A stretch of 64,000 bases of DNA from Diphasiastrum complanatum (lineage: Eukaryota > Streptophyta > Lycopodiopsida > Lycopodiales > Lycopodiaceae), in contig CM055097.1 in assembly GCA_029204225.1 (NCBI GenBank), positions 39,981,106 to 40,045,105 on the forward strand. The letters are read 5' to 3'. The position numbers and the translations under genes were made by a program. The notes below the pieces were generated by a model that made no database searches, was not told where the DNA came from, and saw only the letters and a program-made list of their open reading frames with translations. How positions within the stretch are numbered: position 1 is the stretch's first letter; the number at the start of each line of letters is the position of its first letter. Shown here one piece after another: positions 43,201 to 54,900 of this stretch.

Positions 43201-46200
43201 AATCCTTGATGAAGTGCCCATACTTCTTGCAATAATGGCACTTCCCTTTCTTCTTTTGAGTGTTGACATCTTGACCTCCAACGGGCTTTTGCTCATCCTT
43301 GGAAGGAGGCTTCCCCTTTCCTTTTGACTTGCCTTTGCCCTTGCCTTTCGTGAAGAAAGCTTGATCTTGTTGAGCGTCACCCGCAAAATTTTGCCTCATT
43401 TGCTCTTCTTGAAGAAGCAACCCAACAAGTTCATCAAAGGAGAGTTGATGTCTCCTAAGAGAGATACTCAAAGACGAAACAAATGAAAGATAAGAGGAAG
43501 GTAATGAGTTGAGAGTAATGGAAACAAATTGAGCATCCTCAATTATCTCATCAATATTGAGAAGCTCCTCACGAAGGTCCTTGATCTTCGTCAAGTGACT
43601 GGTCACTTGATTCCCTTCTTGCATCTTCAACAAAGAAAGCTGATTTCTGAGATACACCACTCTTGCTGGATTTTTGACTCAGAATGTGCTTGTGCATCCC
43701 TTCTATCCCACTTCTTTTGTTCTTCCGAAGATGGAGAAGATGATGTTGATGATGATGATCCACGAGGTGTAGGAGGTGCCAAAGACGGAGGCCTTTCCTC
43801 ATCACCAATGACCAAATCCCACAGCCCTTTCGCTATGAGAAGATTCTTCATCATGTAACTCCACAAGGAGTAGTTTGTGCCATCCAACCGATCTTCACTA
43901 AACAAAGAACCGATACCTTCCGATTCTTTAGCCATTACCTCCAACAGAATTTCAACTTGTAGTAGATAGGAAAGAGAGCCTTTCCACAACCAAATCTACT
44001 CAAAAAATTTGCAGCAAACAAAGAGCTGAAAGTAGGAGCACAAGATGTCTTTCAATCTACAACCAAAGTGCCCAAAAGACAATGGATAGATGGCTGTCAT
44101 TCTGCACAAAAAAGCCAGCTTCTTGAAAATTAGGTTACCTTCGATTGAAGCCTACACCAAAACCCAATTAAGAAGCCAAATAGTGTGATCGACACACGCT
44201 CCAATAGGGCTATTGAAAGCGCCCTACTGCTTGCGGAGAATTTGCAAATTTCCAGCCACAAGTTGACCTAACCCTGAATAGGGTTTGCTGAATTTTGGGT
44301 GCCCTCCTACACAAATGCAAACTTGAAAACAAAAACAGCACAACCAAAAATCAGTAGCAGATTTTTGGGCGCCCTCCTCCAAACAAAACTTGCTGAAAAC
44401 TGGTTGCATAAAAATCAGATTTGAGATTCTAATTTTTGGGTGCCACAAATTGCTCCTCCAAGATCTCTGATGGGTGCCCTCCTTCAACCTAAAAAGGGAC
44501 AAAAAAGCTGATCCAAACTCCACTTGGAAAGATCAACAGGATGCTGAAATTTCACAACAAAAGCAGAGAAGCTCCCCTTATGGTAGGGCGCCAGCATACA
44601 AGCTTGCTACAGATCCGATAGCTCTGATACCATGTAGGAAAGTAAGAGTCAAGTCACCAAGATCTAGTTATCAATCAATCTCCACAAGAAACAAGAGAGA
44701 AGAGGCTGGGCGCCCAACTCTAAGAGAGAGAGAGAGAAAACAGCAACAAGAGCAATGGAGAGCAATGCTTAACCAAACTGTAAAATGTGACACAATAAGT
44801 CAATATGTACTCTACCTACTTATTGACAATAGGGCACCCCCAAAAGTCAAGATAGGGCCCCTAAACACAATTAGACCCCTAAGGACCCACGAGTCATACA
44901 TGACCAAAATTGGGTCCAACTAAACTTAAGACAAACTTAAGATGGCCTAAATAACTAAATACCCATGGTTACACAAGTCTCGACCTTTTGGGTCAAAGTA
45001 ACCTATGGATTAACTTCAGCATAGTCATTTATTTCTAACAGGGTCCACTATGCCTAATTGACATCTGGAGGTACCTTATTCTTTTTATGTAACTTATAAA
45101 AAGTTAGATAGTCATAGAAATTGAATAGTCAATGGTCATGAAGTTGGATAGTCAATAGTCATGGCGTTGGATAGTCAATAGTCAAGAAGTTAGATAGTTA
45201 TTTTGAAAGACTATGTATATGTGCATCTTTGTTGTATCATTACTATTCTCCTTGGCTGTCCACGAGTTGAGAATGCTTCGTGTGATTGAGTAGTTAAGAT
45301 CCTGGATCCTTAGGCTTCTATTTCCTACATGGTATCGTAGCCATGGTTGTGGGTGTGGTCTAGATGGGCGGTAGCCAAAAAGGGCTATGCCTTGAGGGGG
45401 AGTGTTAAAAAGTGTCGAGGCTATAGCCCTTGCACAACATTTTAGGAACACAAATGGACGGGTAGCTCAGTGGTAGAGCACCCCACTGGAATGGGGGAAG
45501 TCCCAGGTTCAATCCCTAGCCACACCAAGTGTAAAAACTTTTCAACTACTCTTTGTGATACTACATGATTAAGAACCTTCTTATTGCAGAAGGTTTATGG
45601 GAAATAGTTAATGGTGACGAAGAGAGGCCACCTACCTTGGCACCTACTACACCAACTAGAGCAACTACTTCATCATCAACGGTTGTGTCTTCCGATGAGC
45701 AAAAGAAGTGGGATCGACGAGATGCACAAGCACATTCCGTCATTGCTCAGTGAAGAAATCTATCCTTCCACATATTAGATCTTGATCTTGAAGATGCAAG
45801 AAGGTGATTTGTTTATGAACCACTTGACGAAGATCAAGGATCTTCGAGAGAAGCTTCTTAGTGTCGATGAGGTGATTGAAGATTCACAATTTGTATCTAT
45901 TAATCTCAACTCTCTTCCTAATTCTTACCTTCCCTTTGCGTCATCATTGAGCATTTCTCTTAGGGGACAACAAATCTCCTTCGACGAACTTGTTGGCTTA
46001 CTTCTTCAGGCTCAACTTTGGTGAGCAAGAAGATCAAGCTTTCTTTGCAAAAAGCAAAAGTGAAGGCAAGTGGAAAGGGAAGCCTCCAAAGGTGATAAAA
46101 AATCTAAGAAAGCTCAAGATCAAGGACAAGGCTCCAAGAAGAAGGGTAAGTGCCACTATTGCAAGAAGTTTGGGCATCACATCAAAGAATGTAGGAAGAG

Positions 46201-49200
46201 GCTTGCAAAGGAAAAAGAAAGAGGTAACGATATAAGTACAACAACTATTACTTTGGGACAACAATTTGAAGAAAAGGATGATCCTTTCAATAATGATTAT
46301 GCTTTTGTCACTAATAATCTCATCTCTCCTCAAGATGAGATTTCTACCACTTCACCTCTTGCTGGTTTTTCAGCCAAAAAGAACTCATCTTCAGCTTTAC
46401 AAGTTGCTGTTTTTTCATCTTTTGAATGGATGATTGATAGAGGTGCCACACGTCATATGACTTATCACAAAGAGGTCTTCACAAAGCTTGTGAAAGTGCA
46501 TGATGGAAGCAAAGTTCAAGGTGTTATTAACACCTCTTATCCTATCAAGGGTATTGGAGTGATCGCCATTATCTTACCCAATGGTGAGGAGAAGTAAATT
46601 CGCAATGTACTTTATGTTCCAAGAATCAAGAAGAATCTCATATCGGTCTCTATTATTATGAACCAAGGCTTGGTTGTGGAGTTCAAAGAAGACAAATGTC
46701 TTATCAAAGACCCAAAGAGATCTCTCATGATCATTGTTAAGAATTTATCAAGGAGAATATGTGATAGACTATTTTGTAGTCTTCTATGAAATTATCAGTC
46801 AAACAATGGTCTAACGACACGTAACAGTTGTCAAATATAGATCTGAAATTATAGAATGAAGATTCAGATGTGATTTTAATCATAAAAATCACTTCAGAAT
46901 ACTGTGTACTGACTTTTGGTCAGTTTTTTGTTTCTGTATCAGCTTATCCACATTGAACAAGTATCATACTGACACGTGGCATGACCTGTGTGATTCAAAA
47001 CCGTCCTAGTAGAGTAGAAATCGCCCTATCTCCACTTTACAAAACTTGTTTTGGATCATTCATCAAAAAATTATGGATAAAAATGTGAAATCCTTCACAA
47101 AGTCTTGTAAAAAGTAAACTGATGATTGATTCTCATTCATGTGAGATAGGTATTGATGTTTGAATATCATTTACATACTATTAAGATAGTACTTATGAAA
47201 TGAATCAAACGGAAACATTAGATATTCAATGTATGATGGATTTCATGAAAGAAATCGAAGAACGTGAGAAAAATTCAAATGTACTGAGCATCTAAATGAA
47301 ATGAAGTCTATAGCTTCTGTAGAACGATTTACTGATCTGAATCTTTCTCCATTCAGTTTTGATCATTCTCCACTCAAGATTGGTAGTTCTCCGAATAGAC
47401 TGCACACAGAAAAATTTCTCCTCTCTACGTTCACTCTCTCTCTAGAAGTGTGTTCAAAAAGTAGATCCTACCCTCTATTTAAAAAAAAAATAGAAAAGTC
47501 TAGAAGCTAAACATTCTAGATTATTCTACTCTAATAGGAATTTCTAGAATCTTCTACCACTATGTAAAGTTAACATAAAGTGTATTATTAAGTAAGGCCC
47601 ATGAATTTAATTCAATGTATAATAGGGGTCTACTTAATTATTTTGGTATTAATTATTGACCCTTATGATGGCCTCATAATTAAATTACCAACACTTTATA
47701 TACGTGACAATCATTGCTTTGGGAACATTGCGTGGTGGATTGTTTCTTATGGATACCTCTGAGCGAAGGGCTTCATCATTTTGTCTTATTGCATCAAGTT
47801 CACATTCTTTGGAGTTGGCTGAAAAATGTCATGCTAAGTACGGACATCTCAACTTTGCTAGCTTGAAGATGTTGAAGAGATTTAATATGGTTGAAGACAT
47901 TCCTAATATTGAGCATCCCGAAGGACATGTATGCGAAGGATGCATACTCGGAAAATTTCAAAGGCACGCTTTTCCAATTGATGGAACTATTCGAGTTGGT
48001 GGCAAGTTCGATTTGATTCATAGTGATGTGTGTGGTCCAAGGAGGACCGAATCCATTGGAAGGTGTAAGTACTTTGTTACTTTTATTGATGACCTTCTAG
48101 ATTTACTTGGATTTAGCCTATGAAGGCAAAACCTGAAGTATTTCAACGCTTTAAGGATTTTCTAGCAATGATAGAAAATCAATTTGGGCACTCTTTCAAG
48201 ATCCTATGCACCGATCGAGGCAGGGAATATATCAAGAATACGTTCGGTGCTTATCTTCAAAGCAAAGGTATCCAACATCAAATGAAACTCCTTACACATC
48301 TCAACAAAATGGTGTTGCCAAAAGGAAGAATTGCACTATTATGGAGATGGCTCGATGCATGCTCAAGGCAAAGGGCCTGCCTCATAAGTTTTGGGCGGAA
48401 GTGGTCATAACGGCGGCATACATTAGCAATCGGTGTCCTAGTAAAGCCTTGAAGGTATTGACTCCATATGAAGTTTGGTATGGTAAGAAGCCCAAGGTTT
48501 CTCACTTTCGCATCTTTGGTTGCAAGGCTTATTCTTTCATTCCCGATAACCTTCGATCCAAACTTGATGATAAAGGAGTTAAGTGCATCTTTGTTGGCTA
48601 TAGTAGTGAAAGCAAGGGCTATAAGTTGTTCGATTTGGATACTAATAAGATCATAGTGAGTCGTGATGATGAAAAGACCTCCTATGATGTTGCGCCCATT
48701 CATGTTATGAAAGGGGACTGCCCGCATTTCAGAGGGACTGCCATCTACACTGCTCCTTCAAGTTTGCAACCCATAGGTCACCAAGAAGAACCTATTTATG
48801 GTGAAGAGCAGCCTATTGAAGACTCTGGACAGCAAGGTCCAAGTTCGGGACACTTTGGACAACAAAGTGTTGACAAAGGTAAGGACCAGTCCCTAAATGG
48901 TTGTTGCAGACTTTGCAGGACAGCAAAGTGGATCATTTTTGTGAAGGGAAGACTCGTGCCTCTACTAAATCAGTAGAATTTGCTGATTTTTTTGATTTTG
49001 CTCTTACTTCTATTGAGGATGGTGCAGTAGAACCTGTTTTTTATGAGCAAGCCAAAGGAGTAAAATGTTGGGAGGATGCGATGCAAGAGGAGTATGACTC
49101 ACTCATGAAGAACCACATTTCGGTTCTTGTTGATCTTCCACATGAGGCTGGAATCTTCATCTCTCAACAACGATACATCGGGCAGATGTTAAAGCAATTC

Positions 49201-51903
49201 AAGCCGCCGCAAATTGATGCATGTGATGCATGCATTAGTGAAAAGTTTCATGCAAAACCTTTTCAATTTGATGTTTTAGCGAAGGCTGAAAAATTCAAAA
49301 GCACTCTTTGGAACCGTTTGGTACTAATCGAGGACGGAGTCAACATGTGTCAATTAGTACTTTTGTTCAAAGTGTTAAGAGCGAGCATTTATTTGGAGAG
49401 AATTATTCATTAATTAAAGAATCTTCTATGCCATCCCATGCCTCTTCGAGGGACAGCTTGGATGATGCCATCGTTGATGCATCTCTTGATAGTTTGCCAA
49501 TTTTTTATGATGAAGACGTTGAACAGCAGGTTCAGTCATCTTCTTTTGGTCACTTACAGCCCATTTTACATCATGAGCAATCCATTATGCTTCGGGAATG
49601 GCCTGCTGAAGATTATGGACAACATGGTCCATGTTGGGAACACTTTGGGCAGCAAAGTCTTGAATAGCCCATAACAGTTCCTTGTCGGCTAGAGACTTTG
49701 CAGGACAACAAAGAAATGTCTTAGTACGAAAGGAAGGCACATGCCTCTTTAAGATCAGTAACTCTTGTTGATTTTTTTGGTTCTACACTTACTCTTCATC
49801 ATGATGTTGGTACATTGCCTATTCTATGTGAGCAAGTCATTGATGGTAAGGTTTGGGAGGATGTGATGCCAAAAGAGTTTGGTACTCTTTTTTATTGTCC
49901 TTATGGTAAGAAGTTTTTTCGAATGATGTGGGAGCCTATGATGGATTACAAGTACATGTTTTGACTTATTGCCGAGTTTATGTCGATTCCCTACTTCGGA
50001 TGGAGCATGCAAATCCTCACCCTTCGACTTGATGCTTCACTATTATGCATTCTTTTCCTTTATATGTTGGACATGATTAGAGATGAGATTTTGACTACTT
50101 CGGTGCGAAGTTTATTTGGCGACATGAAGTTCGGACAACAAGTTGCATTTTTCTCTTTCGAGAAATTACTTCATGTTATGTTATGCATTTCTATTTAAGG
50201 AGGGTGTTGGAATGTAAATGGAATTGCTTACATTACCATAGGTTACTTCGACCCAAAAGGTCGAGAGTTGTGTAACCGTGGTTTATTTATCTCCATTAGG
50301 CCTACTAAACTTAGAGTTAGCTAAGTTAGCATGTTCTTAACTTAGTAGGGACTCATGGGCACACTAGGCCTAATTGTAACAATATGTACCCCAACTTGGC
50401 ATCTGGAGGTACCTTATTCTTTCTATGTAACTTATAGAAAGTTAGATAGTCATAGAAATTGGATAGTCAATGGTCATGAAGTTGGATAGTCAATGGTCAT
50501 GAAGTTGGATAGTCAATAATCAAGAAGTTAGATAATTATTTTGAAAGACTGTATGTGTGCACCTCTTTTGTATCAAACAAATTGTAAGCATCATTACTAT
50601 TTTCCTTGGCTGTCCACGAGTTTCTACAAGAGGGTTACCAGCCATCTCTCTCTTTCTTTTGAGAATGCTTTGTGTGATTGAATAGTTAAGATCCTAGATC
50701 CTTAGGCTTCTATAACCTACATTTACATGAATAGAAACCTAGCCAAATGGTCAATAAGGTGAATGTACCTTGGGGAGGTTTGGACTGGCCGATTCATTTG
50801 ATTCAATCAAGAAAGAATTAGCCCATCCGAACCATCAAATTATCTTAGAAGTTAGGATCTTCTTATTTTTTAGTTTCCTTCATGTCCTTCTATTATAAAA
50901 AAGGAAGTGTTCGCTAAGGGTTTAGGGTCCTTACAGTTACAACTCTTTACACTGTTCGTACGTTATTGATAGGGTCCTGTCTCCTCACTGTTGATTTTTG
51001 AATCACGAATGTTGAATGCTCAATGTTATAAAGATAGCTTAAGAAGGTTGAAATTCAAAGAGCTCTTGCAAGTTGTTTTGAAACACAGTAATAGGTGCTA
51101 GGTACGTGTCGAGACACCTAGTAATTGAACCTCAGAATCATATCAGTGGCTTCAGTGCTCAATGTTAAAGCCTACAACTTACAAAGATAAAGGGTTTTCC
51201 AAAATTGGTATGAAACACAATATTAGGTCGACATATCAAAGATCATGCTTATACACCTAGCCCTAATTTGGCCTCTGACATCTACAAGTGACGTATGACA
51301 CATGAGAGCTTGCTACTTTGCAAGAACGGAAGCAATCAATAGGTTGCAAGTAGGTCTATAAGACCAAGTTTCATGCCAATGGAATAGTGAACAAGTACAA
51401 GGCGAGGTTGGTGGCGAAAGGTTACACCCATCAAGAGAGGCTAGACTATGATGCAACATTTGCACCTATTGCCAAGATGATATGTATCAGGACCGTATAC
51501 GCCCTCATACTTTGATTGGGAGGTCCATTAAATGGATGTTAAGAGTGCCTTTCTTAATTGGTAACTTCAAGACGAGGTTTATATGGAGCAATTGTAGGGG
51601 ACTTGCAATCCCAACCGTAGGCATTACTCTTTAAGCGAGGTTTATTTAAGCTAACATCTAACAATGTTCTGAACTTCTCAAACTTATCTATACTAAGTGG
51701 TTTAGTAAAGATGTCAGCAATCTGATTGTTTACCTCGGTACATTACCTCGATCTATCAACTATGCACTCTCTCATATAAAGTGTTGGTCCACCTTTATAT
51801 GTTTTGTCAATGCATGGTAGACTGAATTTCTTGCAAGCTAAATGCAGCTTTGGTTATCACTATCACACATTTGATATGTACTTCATCTTACATTAATAAA
51901 GCT

Positions 51904-51968
<65 letters not shown>

Positions 51969-54900
51969 TGCATACATATGTATTTAAGTATGTATATATG
52001 AACACGCGTATACTTATCAATGTGTGTTTGTTCCATGAAATTTTAATCATCACTCGCAAGTCAAATAATCTCACAAAGCTATCTCAACTAAATCCCACAC
52101 CAAATTAGGCACCAAATATCCACTTTATTGATTTCTTTTAAAAGTACATATCAAGATCCTAGCATAAACAGGTAAGAGCACAACTGCTAAGTCTCCTTCC
52201 AGCCACCTACTACGTAGTAGAAAGATGAGACATACTCAAGAGGCTCCCCCTCTTAACCTCCCACACCCTCAACCCTGACTTGTCCTATCGTCAACACATG
52301 GCATACTCCATGTACAATTGAAATTTGCCACTTGGCAGTACCCTAACACATAGGTAAGTGAAGAGGATCGTCTTACCTGTGTCACTCATAAATTGGACCA
52401 AGTGTCACAATGAGCATATGACGGGTGTACTGTTGTGTCAGGCTTTCCCTCAACTCCTAACCGACACCCGTACACTGATTACCACAAAACTTTCCTCCCT
52501 TTGATTCCCTTTAAGCACAAGCATCAAACATAGACACACAGTGGAGTTGGCTGTGTCGTCTCCTCCCCTTTGCTGCATAGATCACGATGAGGAATGCATC
52601 TCTCTAGGCTCTCTTATCCATGAACGTCAAGCACCCCTCAACGCTGACCCTTCCTATCGTACACATGGGTAATTCCATGCACAGTCGACGCTCGCCACTC
52701 GGCAGTACTCTGCCACATAGGTAAACACGTAAGTTGACATGTGTCACTCATTCACTGGACCAAGTGTCCCAGTGAGCATATGACATATGTCCTGCCAATG
52801 CTCTTTCAGGTTTGTGCATGACTGCTAGATTTCAATCCCCACATGTGCAAGTGAAGATATCTTCTATCCTTGTGGGGTCCTTGTTAAAAAACATGCCAAA
52901 CCAAGTTCGGAAGGCAGATTTATGACCATCGTCTTCATGAACTCTAACCTGATGATACCCACTCTTCAAGTCTATCTTACTAAACACAGTAGCACCATGA
53001 AGAGCATCGGGCGTGGCATAGGATATCGATGCTTGATAGTTAATAATCCACACACATATGCAAAGACCCATCCTTCTCTTTTACTAGAATGATTGGCAAG
53101 GCAAAAGTCTGATTGATCTGCCCACGTGCAAGATAATCCTCTAGCATCTTCTTCACCTCCTCTTCGTCTCTCAAACTCATTCTATAAGGTGGTTTATTTA
53201 CAGAACAAGATCCTAGAATAAGCTCAATCTTATGTTCAACATTTCCATTAGACGGTAATGCAGATGGCAAAACATCAGTAAACACATCTTCAAACTCACT
53301 CCTAATTTCATGGTCTAGGTTAGCTGAAGTATTGTCTTGCACCTACCACATGGTACTCTCACTAGTACTAGTAGCCATATCTAGCAAAAAAAAACATACA
53401 TAGTACATACTTTCACAACTTACCTTACACTTACCTTGCGCAACTGCAGAGCTGAGATTAGTAATCGTAGAGACACATCCCGCTCACCACAAATGGAATG
53501 AAGCTTACCACCATGCTGAAACTCATACACGTGAGTATCCCAAGCCATGTAAGGCTACCGCATCGCATACCAACAGATCTCCAGAATGACATCAAAGTGT
53601 GCCAAACGAGTCATCTCAAAATCCAACTCCTCAAAATAACTCTGAATAGTTAAGGGCATACTCACAACCCTCATGTCCCAAATCTTCGTACCCTTTCCAT
53701 CAACCATTTCAACTGTGTACTGGTACTTGGATGGTTGTGTGCTCACTCTTGACTTTTATCAAGAGTTGAAATAATGACATTATGCGAGGACCCAATGTCA
53801 AATTGAACTAATATATCTCTACCACGAAGCTATCCACGCATAACTATCAAAGAAGTGTCAGAAAATTGGTACCCATGTTGTGTCGCTTTTGACAATGTCA
53901 CTGGAGAAGTCGTGTCCACCTTTCGCACCACATAAACATTCCTCAACTGAAGAACATCAGGATTAGCTTCTTGTTGTTGGAATATCAATCCACACTCTAG
54001 AGAGAACTATCAAACAGGGCGGATAGCTCAGTGGTAGAGCATCCCATCCGATATGAGGGAGGTCCTGGGTTCGAATCCTAGTCTATCCATCCATATTATG
54101 ATTTATGGATTTCTAACATGGTATCAGAGCCAAGTTAGACCTAATAGTTCATGGTGTCAAAGCCATGGTTAGGTGGCCCAAGTTGTGGGGCAGGTGACAG
54201 CTAGGACCCCAACCAAGTGTGGCTTGAGGGGGGGGGTTGGAATATCAATCCACACTCTAGAGAGAACTATCACACAGGGCGGATAGCTCAGTGGTAGAGC
54301 ATCCCATCCGGTATGAGGGAGGTCCTGGGTTCGAATCCTAGTCTGTCCATCCATATTATGATTTATGGATTTCTAACAGTTGCTAGATCTCCTCTACTTC
54401 CATTGGCTGCTATTGTTGCTCTACTTGAAGGTTATAGGTGGTTCTCATCTAGTTACGTGGACATTCCTTCCACCGATGTTGTCCATCCAAAGCATAAATT
54501 CTCTCTTTTTGCCCGCTCTTGGTCCTGTGATGACAATGTAGAGCGTTGACCCCCTTGGGCATTAGGCCGCCCATACGACCCTTAGCCTTTTAGAGCACCA
54601 ACCTCTTTACCCATTTGGCCACTTGGAACTTGCCCTTGTCCTTGTCCTGCCCTTCACATTTGGCCTTTGACCTTCTTGAATTCGCGCTTACCCCAAGGCA
54701 TTTGGCCTCTTTGAGGCTGACCCAAAGGTTCTTGCAGCTGGTTCGTGGGACTTCTTCCCATCTTCATAATAAATAGCCATCTGAATGACATTCTAGAGAG
54801 TATGTGTTTGCTCTTTCCGCACAAAAGCCCGCAAACTCTCCCTAAGTCCTTCAATGAAATGAAACACCTATAAATACATAGGCGCTTCGTCAGGAATTCT

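Larger units (their letters stand above)
41427..45040 (-). mobile_element. Nested Ty1/copia element, internally deleted, 3.6 kb
   Basis: Inserted in the outer LTR with the 5 bp duplication GGGTC (41422-41426 and 45041-45045). On its own strand the 5' LTR is 44633-45040 and the 3' LTR 41427-41835 (408 and 409 bases, TGTTAG...CTACA). The LTRs are nearly identical by eye, so this is a young insertion. The primer-binding site TGGTATCAGAGC is at 44621-44632. Gag is followed by only the start of integrase, which is joined to RNase H, so most of integrase and all of reverse transcriptase are missing. Confidence 0.95.
41270..50721 (+). mobile_element. Outer Ty1/copia element with two nested insertions
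   Basis: Flanked by the 5 bp target-site duplication TTTAC (41265-41269 and 50722-50726). The 3' LTR is 50205-50721 (517 bases, TGTTGG...CTACA), preceded by the polypurine tract TTTAAGGAGGG. The 5' LTR is split: 41270-41426 and 45046-45329. The gap holds a second copia element. A solo LTR lies between the gag and integrase regions. Removing both insertions leaves roughly 4.9 kb, the size of a copia element with deletions. Coding remnants run gag, zinc knuckle, protease, integrase, part of RT. Confidence 0.93.
53975..54378 (+). mobile_element. TRIM A: complete 404 bp miniature LTR retrotransposon with tRNA-like LTRs
   Basis: Two 144-base LTRs, 53975-54118 and 54235-54378, are offset by exactly 260 bases and differ at a handful of sites. 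Each begins (T)GTTGGAATATC and ends TTTCTAACA. The primer-binding site TGGTATCAGAGCC follows the left LTR directly (54119), and a polypurine tract TTGAGGGGGGGGG precedes the right one. The interior is 116 bases with no coding capacity, which defines a TRIM. Each LTR contains a 73-base tRNA-like sequence. The target-site duplication is unclear; GTTG is present on both sides if the first two bases are assigned differently. It lies in the gag-protease region of a gypsy remnant. Confidence 0.88.

Noticed and set aside
45456-45527. A working serine tRNA gene (GGA in the anticodon position)
   Set aside because: Serine tRNAs have a long variable arm, which this lacks, and the acceptor stem has three mismatches. 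It is better read as an LTR-embedded promoter.
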